Source: Candidatus Bathyarchaeota archaeon (GTDB taxonomy: Archaea; Thermoproteota; Bathyarchaeia; TCS64). Taken from it: DNA of 64,000 bases. Below the pieces are notes generated by a model. It was not told where the DNA came from. It did not search any database and saw nothing but the letters and a program-made list of their open reading frames with translations. Each line of letters opens with the position of its first letter. Within the stretch, counting starts at the first letter, position 1. The stretch covers positions 39,322 to 103,321 of the forward strand of contig JAOZHP010000048.1 in the NCBI GenBank assembly GCA_026014815.1, read 5' to 3'. The position numbers and the translations under genes were made by a program. Of the stretch, positions 57,691 through 64,000 are shown in pieces.

Positions 57691-58163
57691 TGAAAACGAA
57701 AGATATTTCACTGATTACAGTGTTCGCCGCACTTTACGCGGCAATGGTAGTGGTGTTCGCACCGATAAGCTTCTACGCGATACAGTTCAGAGTCGCAGGT
57801 GTTCTCAGGCCAGGCATAGCTAGAAAACGTGAGCTAGCCATTGCCTACGCCATTGGAACCGCTGTCGCTAACATATTCAGTCCCTTCGCGGGGATATACG
57901 AGATACTGTTCATGCCTGTAATGAGCCTTATAGCTGGGTTTGCAGGCTACGAAGCGTCAAAGAGATTCAAAGGCAACTATTTTGTCTGTGGCGTAGTCAT
58001 CGCGTTGATTATCCCGGTGAGCGTCTCTTGGATGCTTAATCAGCTCTTTGGGTTGCCCATGGTCGCGACTCTTCCAGGCATCCTAATCGCTGAACAGGTG
58101 ATAAACATCATAGGCTCAACCTTGTTCAAGATGATAGAGTCCAGGTACAGGTGGTGGGAGTAA
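57690..58163 (+). CDS. queT: QueT-family (COG4708) transporter
   Basis: 'FYAIQFRVAGVLRP...AIGTAVANIFSPFAGIYEILFMPVMSLIAGFAGY'; coupled to queC. Confidence 0.75.
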   Translation: MKTKDISLITVFAALYAAMVVVFAPISFYAIQFRVAGVLRPGIARKRELAIAYAIGTAVANIFSPFAGIYEILFMPVMSLIAGFAGYEASKRFKGNYFVCGVVIALIIPVSVSWMLNQLFGLPMVATLPGILIAEQVINIIGSTLFKMIESRYRWWE

Positions 58164-58810
58164 TGAAGAAAGCGGTCGTAATACTAAGCGGCGGCCCGGA
58201 TTCGGTAACTGTAGCCTACTGGGCGAAGGCCAAGGGATACGATGTGCACGCCGTCACATTCAATTACGGGCAGAAGGCCCAGATCGAGATACTGAAGGCA
58301 GTGGAGACAGCGGCAGAGCTAGGCATCAATCACAAGGTCATAGACCTGTCAAGTCTCTCAGATATCTATGAGGGAGTAACTAGCCTCGTCGATAAACGGC
58401 TTGAGGTGACAGGGGAGTTCACGGATCCCATCATCGTGCCCTTCAGGAACGGCGTATTCATCGCCGTGACGGTGGCTTACGCTGACGGCATCGGTGCAAA
58501 CCACATTTTCTATGGAGCCCACGCGAGTGACGAGCCCTTCTACCCAGACTGCAGGAAAGAGTTCTATGAGGCGTTTCAAGAAGCAGCAAGACTAGGCACA
58601 GAGAAGCCAATAACCATAATGTCCCCATACAGTGACACCTCCAAATCTGGTATACTGGAGGACGCGTTGAAGCTGGGTGTACCATTAGAGAAGACTTGGA
58701 GTTGCTACCTAGAGGGTCCGGTGCATTGTGGTGGATGCGAGTCATGCAACAACAGGAAGAAGGCGTTCATTGAGGCAGGGATACCTGATCCGACTGAGTA
58801 CATCTCTTAG
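58151..58810 (+). CDS. queC: 7-cyano-7-deazaguanine (preQ0) synthase QueC
   Basis: 'VVILSGGPDSVTVAYWAKAKGYDVHAVTFNYGQKAQIEI', C-terminal 'CHCGGCESC'-type Zn site. ATG at 58163 likely the real start. Confidence 0.92.
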   Translation: MVGVMKKAVVILSGGPDSVTVAYWAKAKGYDVHAVTFNYGQKAQIEILKAVETAAELGINHKVIDLSSLSDIYEGVTSLVDKRLEVTGEFTDPIIVPFRNGVFIAVTVAYADGIGANHIFYGAHASDEPFYPDCRKEFYEAFQEAARLGTEKPITIMSPYSDTSKSGILEDALKLGVPLEKTWSCYLEGPVHCGGCESCNNRKKAFIEAGIPDPTEYIS

Positions 58811-58855
58811 GTTTTCCCATGAGCCTTATCAACCAGTTACCCGCATAGTCTTGCA

Positions 58856-59440
58856 ATGAATATCAAGATAGTGCGCCTCATGGCCATCTTCGGGGTGGTA
58901 GCGCCCTTTCTGGGGCTTTTCATGATTGTCCTCAGCGCCAGTTTTACATCTGGCTGGAGTTTCTGGGCGCATCCCCTAAGTGACCTTGGTAGCGGTGAGT
59001 TCGGTGCTACCTTGTTCAACAGCGGTCTCGCCATGACAGGGTCTTTGATGCTTCTGTTCAGCACGGGGCTCTTTGAGCTTACCAAACGTGACACCGTTGG
59101 CCAGATAGGGAGTGTACTGTACCTCGTTATCTCAGGCATCGTCGTGGTGCTTAGTTTAGCGACTATCGAGGTGCAGCCTCATCACAACTATCTCGCCACG
59201 GCGTTGTTCGTGCTCACCCCATTGACTATGATGTTGTTCGCCTTGTATCTCTGGAGGAAAGAGATGAAGACCTATGCATACCTCAGCGCTGCTGCTGCCA
59301 TACTTGGTGTAGCAGCCTTCGCCATCAGTGGACCAGTGACAGGGTTCAAGGAGGCAATCAGCCTCACCGGGCTAGGCGTCTGGGAGATAGCTTTAGGGCT
59401 CTGGATGAGGAAACAGACTGACCCCTACGAAGAGTTCTGA
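58856..59440 (+). CDS. DUF998-type membrane protein
   Basis: Multiple TM helices; 'HPLSDLGSGEFGATLFNSGLAMTGSLML'. Confidence 0.75.
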   Translation: MNIKIVRLMAIFGVVAPFLGLFMIVLSASFTSGWSFWAHPLSDLGSGEFGATLFNSGLAMTGSLMLLFSTGLFELTKRDTVGQIGSVLYLVISGIVVVLSLATIEVQPHHNYLATALFVLTPLTMMLFALYLWRKEMKTYAYLSAAAAILGVAAFAISGPVTGFKEAISLTGLGVWEIALGLWMRKQTDPYEEF

Positions 59441-59505
59441 GCCTAATAGATAAGAAAGCCTTTTTCTTCAGGAAGAGCCTCTCAAAGAGTTAAATTATCC
59501 TGAGA

Positions 59506-60882
59506 TTAGGGGTAGACCCTTCTCATGTCCCTCGGGAACGGCACGGTGTCACGTATATGATCCAGCTTCAGCATCCACATGAGCACACGTTCAACTCCCA
59601 AGCCGAATCCGCTGTGAGGCACAGTACCCCATTTCCTTAGGTCCATATACCACGCATAATTCGCTGGGTCAAGCCCATCATCAAGGGTTCTCTGGTAGAG
59701 CTGCTCGTAGTTGTGGACACGTTGCCCTCCACCGATTATCTCTCCGTAACCTTCCGGTGCGAGAAGATCAGAGCTCAACGTGACTTCCGCCCGCTTAGGG
59801 TCAGGCATGTGATAGAATGGCTTGATGCCGCTAGGGTAACCTACAACCCAGAAAGGTGTCTCGAACTCCTCTGTCAATGGGCCTTCCTGCTGCCACCCGA
59901 AGTCGTCGCCCCAGAACATCTCTATGTTTTTAGACTGTACTATTTCCACGGCTTCATCGTAGGTGATCTTGGGGAAAGGCGCCTTCAGTGACGCCAAGTA
60001 ATCTGGGTCCCTGCCCACAGCCTTCACCTTCTCCGGCATAACCTCTGCAAGCGTGTTGGCCATGTGGCACACCAGCCTATCACCCGAGTTCTGGATGTCA
60101 CTGAGTGTGCTCCAAGGCTCCTCAAGCTCCATATGAAGGAACTCGCTCAGGTGCCTCCTGGTTCTACTTGGCTCGGCCCTGAAGCTGGGAGCGATGGTGT
60201 AGATTTTTCCAAGGCTACTGATGAGCGCCTCAGCGTATAGCTGCCAACTCTGACTGAGATACACGCCCTTCCTCTCAAAGTACTCGACGCTGAAGAGTGT
60301 GCTTCCCCCCTCTACCGACGCCGTCATGAACATGGGTGTCTGGACCTCGGTGTACCCGTTCTCCTTAAACCAGTCCCGTGCAGCCTGCAGGAACTTGGCC
60401 CTTATCTGGAAGATGTTCTGGAGCTTGGGCTCCCTAATGTACAGGTGCCTGTTGTCCATGAGGAACTCGATGCCCTGCTCTTTCTTCACTATCGGGTAGT
60501 CAAGCTTTGACTCGTAGACGTTACCGATTTCATTGACCCTGATCTCCCAGCCACCAGGCGCACGATTATCCTCCTTGACCTTACCTTTCATCTCCAAGGC
60601 GGTCTCTAGGGGCAGCTTCTCGACGCGACTGAATGTCTCCGCGTCGATGTTACGCTTATTTAGTGTGCACTGGATGACTCCTGAACCGTCTCTTAGCTCC
60701 AGGAACTGGATGCCGCCGCTGCTTCTGCTGGTGTAAATCCAGCCGCGGACCTTAACCTCGGCTCCGTCCTCATTGTCTCCTTTCAGTATATCGGCTACGT
60801 CTATGAATCCGGTCATCTTGACCATCCACTGAATAGCTGAGGCGGTTAAAGACGTTTTTCCCCATAACCGATAAAACCTCAA
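59506..60882 (-). CDS. asnS: Asparaginyl-tRNA synthetase-like class II aaRS
   Basis: OB-fold plus 'FRAEPSRTRRHLSEFLHMELE', 'GSGFGLGVERVLMWMLKLDHIRDTVPFPR'. Real start likely MTGFIDVAD. Confidence 0.9.
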   Translation of the reverse strand: MRFYRLWGKTSLTASAIQWMVKMTGFIDVADILKGDNEDGAEVKVRGWIYTSRSSGGIQFLELRDGSGVIQCTLNKRNIDAETFSRVEKLPLETALEMKGKVKEDNRAPGGWEIRVNEIGNVYESKLDYPIVKKEQGIEFLMDNRHLYIREPKLQNIFQIRAKFLQAARDWFKENGYTEVQTPMFMTASVEGGSTLFSVEYFERKGVYLSQSWQLYAEALISSLGKIYTIAPSFRAEPSRTRRHLSEFLHMELEEPWSTLSDIQNSGDRLVCHMANTLAEVMPEKVKAVGRDPDYLASLKAPFPKITYDEAVEIVQSKNIEMFWGDDFGWQQEGPLTEEFETPFWVVGYPSGIKPFYHMPDPKRAEVTLSSDLLAPEGYGEIIGGGQRVHNYEQLYQRTLDDGLDPANYAWYMDLRKWGTVPHSGFGLGVERVLMWMLKLDHIRDTVPFPRDMRRVYP

Positions 60883-60947
60883 CTATTCTATTGTAGATTC
60901 CACAGTCTAATCACTAGTCTTTTCCATTCGTACATAGTTCATCAACT

Positions 60948-61430
60948 ATGACTCAGCCAAGCAGCGGTGACATCATCAAGGGCTTCGAGGCCGCGAGAGC
61001 CAATTCCATCTACTATCTCGGCAAGGCACTCATCGATAACCTTGGAGCCGAGAAAGGACGAAAAATATTAGAAGAGACCGTGTGGGCTATGAGCAGCGAC
61101 TCGGGCTCCAAGGCGAGACAGGGCTATGAGGCTCGGGGCGTCGAGAACACTTGGCGGAACCACCGTGATGCCAATGGCCCCCTGTATAAGCTTGCCTGGG
61201 AGGGCGGAATAGTCCATGACGAGGAAAACCACAAGATAATCGAATATTCATACTGTCCCCTCGCAGATGGATTCACTAAACTCGGGAGCGAAGCCGAGGA
61301 GATTGGAGACATCTACTGCGCCCACACAGACAACGCGTTCTGGAGCGGCTTCAACCCAGAGTGGACTGTGACTAGGGAGAAAACCTTCAGCAAATACGGC
61401 TTATGTCGACTTGTATGGAGAAAGAAGTGA
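60948..61430 (+). CDS. L-2-amino-thiazoline-4-carboxylate hydrolase-like protein
   Basis: 'YSYCPLADGFTKLGSEAEEIGDIYCAHTDNAFWSGFNPEWTVTREKTFSKY'. Confidence 0.65.
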   Translation: MTQPSSGDIIKGFEAARANSIYYLGKALIDNLGAEKGRKILEETVWAMSSDSGSKARQGYEARGVENTWRNHRDANGPLYKLAWEGGIVHDEENHKIIEYSYCPLADGFTKLGSEAEEIGDIYCAHTDNAFWSGFNPEWTVTREKTFSKYGLCRLVWRKK

Positions 61431-61532
61431 AAGGCCACCTGAATTCATTAGCTTACGAGTTGGGAAAGCGTTTCATTCTTTAAGCTTCAATCCCCTGTTT
61501 GATTGTAAATAATTGAAGGATGAGGCTTTTCA

Positions 61533-62726
61533 TTAGGCTGCTTTTCTTGCCAATGCCTTGAACTCGTTCATGTTCCTGACGCCGATGGAGTGAAGATTCC
61601 CGACGTTCACATTCTCTAAGTGACGTGCCGCTGCATTGTAGCAATCCACAGCCTGTGAAACCGGTGTAATAGGCAAGTCCATCATCCTGTAATCTGGGTG
61701 AAAGACAAGCAAACTATATGGGATTGAAGGGTTAATCTCCCCGATGAACTCGGCGATTCTATCCACCTCATGAGAGTCAACGTAACCCGAGACCATCAAC
61801 GTTGTTGCGGTCAGCACAGGCAATCCGGGCCTCAACGGGAAAAACTCCTCTCCAATCGTCCTAAAGTTAGCGTACGCTCTCTCGTTTTTGACTCCAGACA
61901 GCGCCATACTCAGGCTGGGTGTGAAGCATTTTAAGTCAAACTTGATGTTACCCCCACTAGAGAGGGACAGCTGAGCAGCCTCCTTTACCAGACCTGTGTC
62001 ACCGCAGCCGTTCCACTCAAAACATATCCTGAGTATGCGTTCCTTGCAGGCTTCAATCGCTTTCTTAGACGCGTTGATGGCAAATGGAAGCTGGGGCTCA
62101 GGTGAGCCTCCGAAGAAACAGATGCAGGAAACACGGGGGTTACCCGCCACGATTCCTGCGAACTCATCAACCGTCATCCTTGTCCCTGCGTTGAGGTCCT
62201 TGTGGCTGGAGTTTTGGCAATAGAGGCAGTTGAAGTTACAGCCATAAAAGAAGACTGAGAGATTCTGGTACCCCCTTTCAGTGTTGGAACTGTAACAGAA
62301 CTCGGGGTACCCCGCCCCGGTGCCCCCCGGGCAGAACCAAGCACCACAGCAGTTGGTGACGTGAGGGTCCAAATACGCGTGCAACAACCCAGAGTCAGAT
62401 GTAGACAATGATTGTAGCCTTCCATCGTTCCATCTGACTCCACAGAAACCTTTCTCTCCCTCCCCCATCATACACTGGTTGGCACAAAGATTGCATTGCA
62501 CTCCCCCCTCTGTCCTCGGGGGTGAAATAGGTAAACCGTGAATACTTCGAGAAGTCCTGTGACCTTCTGAAACATATGCCATAGATTTGGAAGATGCCTC
62601 TCTAATACAGTCGACGCAGACACCGAGCGCCTCAGTGATGAATGGCTTCGTCTCTCCACAAATCTTACACCGATTCTCCATGTGTTCCCGTGGAGTTGTC
62701 CACCATCGACCCAACGTCAGCCCCAT
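61533..62726 (-). CDS. Radical SAM protein (PflA/AmmeMemoRadiSam-like)
   Basis: 'CNLCANQCMMGEGEKGFCGVR', 'VFFYGCNFNCLYCQNSSHKD'. Confidence 0.85.
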   Translation of the reverse strand: MGLTLGRWWTTPREHMENRCKICGETKPFITEALGVCVDCIREASSKSMAYVSEGHRTSRSIHGLPISPPRTEGGVQCNLCANQCMMGEGEKGFCGVRWNDGRLQSLSTSDSGLLHAYLDPHVTNCCGAWFCPGGTGAGYPEFCYSSNTERGYQNLSVFFYGCNFNCLYCQNSSHKDLNAGTRMTVDEFAGIVAGNPRVSCICFFGGSPEPQLPFAINASKKAIEACKERILRICFEWNGCGDTGLVKEAAQLSLSSGGNIKFDLKCFTPSLSMALSGVKNERAYANFRTIGEEFFPLRPGLPVLTATTLMVSGYVDSHEVDRIAEFIGEINPSIPYSLLVFHPDYRMMDLPITPVSQAVDCYNAAARHLENVNVGNLHSIGVRNMNEFKALARKAA

Positions 62727-62767
62727 GGAAACCTAGTCTATTGTAAGTAAAAAATTGGTGAGATTCG

Positions 62768-63991
62768 CTACCAACCGATCGCACAACCGTCGGCCCTGCC
62801 CTCCGAGCCAGCGGTCAGGACTCCAGTAACTGGGTTCCTGTGAATTATCTGGCCTTTACCAAAAATGCCTCGCCTGTAGCCGCTACATGAAACGACCTCG
62901 TGTCCCATTGCTGATAGCTGGCTCATTACCTTTACATCGATCTCGTCCTCGATCCCTATCTTGCCCCCACTCTGTCCGTCTAAGATGCGGAATCTTCCAG
63001 CGTCAAGGGCTTCCTGTGGGTTCATTCCATAGTCCACCAAATTCACGATGACTTGGGTGTGTCCCTGTGGCTGCATGAAGCCACCCATGACGCCGAAAGG
63101 CGCGTATAGTTCACCGTCTTTCATAGCCATGCCCGGAATTATTGTGTGATATGGACGCTTGTTGGGTTCTAGACAATTAGGGTGGTCGGGTTCTAAGCTG
63201 AATCCGTAGCCTCTATTCTGTAACGTGAAACCGCAACCCTTGGGGATGATGCCTGTACCGAATCCATTGTAGTTGCTATTGATGAAGCTACAAGCGTTAC
63301 CTTCTCCATCGACTATACAGAAGTATACGGTGTCTGAGCCAGCAACAGGTGAACCCTTCTGAACATCAACCGTCGCTTTCTTAGGGTCGATGAGCTGTCT
63401 CCGCTTTGCAGCGTATTCCTTGCTTAGAAGCTCTTTTATCGGCACATGAACCACGTCTGGATCAGCCACGTACCATCTCGCGTCGGCGAACGCCAGACGC
63501 ATAGCCTCGATGAGAGTGTGCAAATGCTTGACAGACCCATGAGGAACACCTGTGAAATCATATTCCTCTAGAATATTCAAAGCGATTAGAGCCGTGATGC
63601 CCTGTCCATTTGGGGGAATCTCGAAGACATCTAACCCCTTATAGTTGGTTGAGATGGGTTCAGGGAACGTGTTCTTGTGTTTACGAATATCATCGACCGT
63701 CATGGTTCCTCCCATCGGTTCAAGGACCTTCACAATCTCCTCTGCGATCCTTCCCTCATAGAACCCTGCTTTCCCGTACTCCGCCACCGACCTGAAAGTC
63801 TTCGCGAGGTTCACGTTCTTCATTATCTCTCCTACAGCTGGAGCCCTGCCGTCGATGAGCATCTCGTTGTAGTGAGGACCTGTCTTAAGTTTGGGGATGC
63901 CCATATTCCAAGCTCTTGCTGTTATTGGGCTAACCGGGAAACCTTCTTCACCTAGTTTTATCGCTGGCTCTAGTACGTCGGTCATGTTCAT
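62768..63991 (-). CDS. ggt: Gamma-glutamyltransferase, 5' end cut by window edge
   Basis: 'FEIPPNGQGITALIALNILEEYD', 'GSDTVYFCIVDGEGNACSFINSNYNGFGTGIIPKGCGFTLQNRG', 'GVMGGFMQPQGHTQVIVNLVDYGMNPQEALDAGRFR'. Confidence 0.93.
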   Translation of the reverse strand: MNMTDVLEPAIKLGEEGFPVSPITARAWNMGIPKLKTGPHYNEMLIDGRAPAVGEIMKNVNLAKTFRSVAEYGKAGFYEGRIAEEIVKVLEPMGGTMTVDDIRKHKNTFPEPISTNYKGLDVFEIPPNGQGITALIALNILEEYDFTGVPHGSVKHLHTLIEAMRLAFADARWYVADPDVVHVPIKELLSKEYAAKRRQLIDPKKATVDVQKGSPVAGSDTVYFCIVDGEGNACSFINSNYNGFGTGIIPKGCGFTLQNRGYGFSLEPDHPNCLEPNKRPYHTIIPGMAMKDGELYAPFGVMGGFMQPQGHTQVIVNLVDYGMNPQEALDAGRFRILDGQSGGKIGIEDEIDVKVMSQLSAMGHEVVSCSGYRRGIFGKGQIIHRNPVTGVLTAGSEGRADGCAIGW

Positions 63992-64000
63992 TGTCCCATA

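Overview
This is an archaeal chromosome segment (TFB, PCNA, V/A-type ATPase subunits I and K, Lrp/AsnC regulators, an archaellin, archaeal-type PurS/PurL/PurQ). I cannot assign the lineage from this window alone. About 1-11.4 kb is a defence and mobile-gene region: a 5'-truncated AlbA_2/Schlafen-like ORF next to a short, probably catalytically dead prokaryotic Argonaute; a RelE-like/Panacea-like toxin-antitoxin candidate; a BcgI-like restriction-modification locus (nuclease-methylase fusion plus S subunit) with an overlapping HEPN-like ORF; and a Cas4-like nuclease 4 nt downstream of a DDE transposase. About 11.5-28 kb looks like a replication and nucleic-acid-processing module, possibly an integrated plasmid or virus. 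It holds a 50-aa membrane/acidic microprotein, a FokI-like nuclease, a beta-CASP nuclease, a NucS-like protein, PCNA, TGTAAGA iterons, a second Cas4-like nuclease, a primase/D5-helicase, a DinG/XPD-like helicase with no canonical start codon, and RHH proteins. It ends next to a truncated ABC permease. About 28.5-64 kb is mostly core chromosome, interrupted by a small accessory island at ~47.1-49.8 kb with a truncated M14 peptidase and a dispersed 22-nt repeat. The most interesting non-coding signal is in the queT-queC leader: a GC-rich hairpin whose loop carries ACCUCCU, exactly complementary to the queT Shine-Dalgarno AGGAGGU. This is an H-type pseudoknot, preQ1-riboswitch-like in logic, in an archaeon. 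No CRISPR array or rRNA was seen. One tRNA (Arg-CCG) was found.
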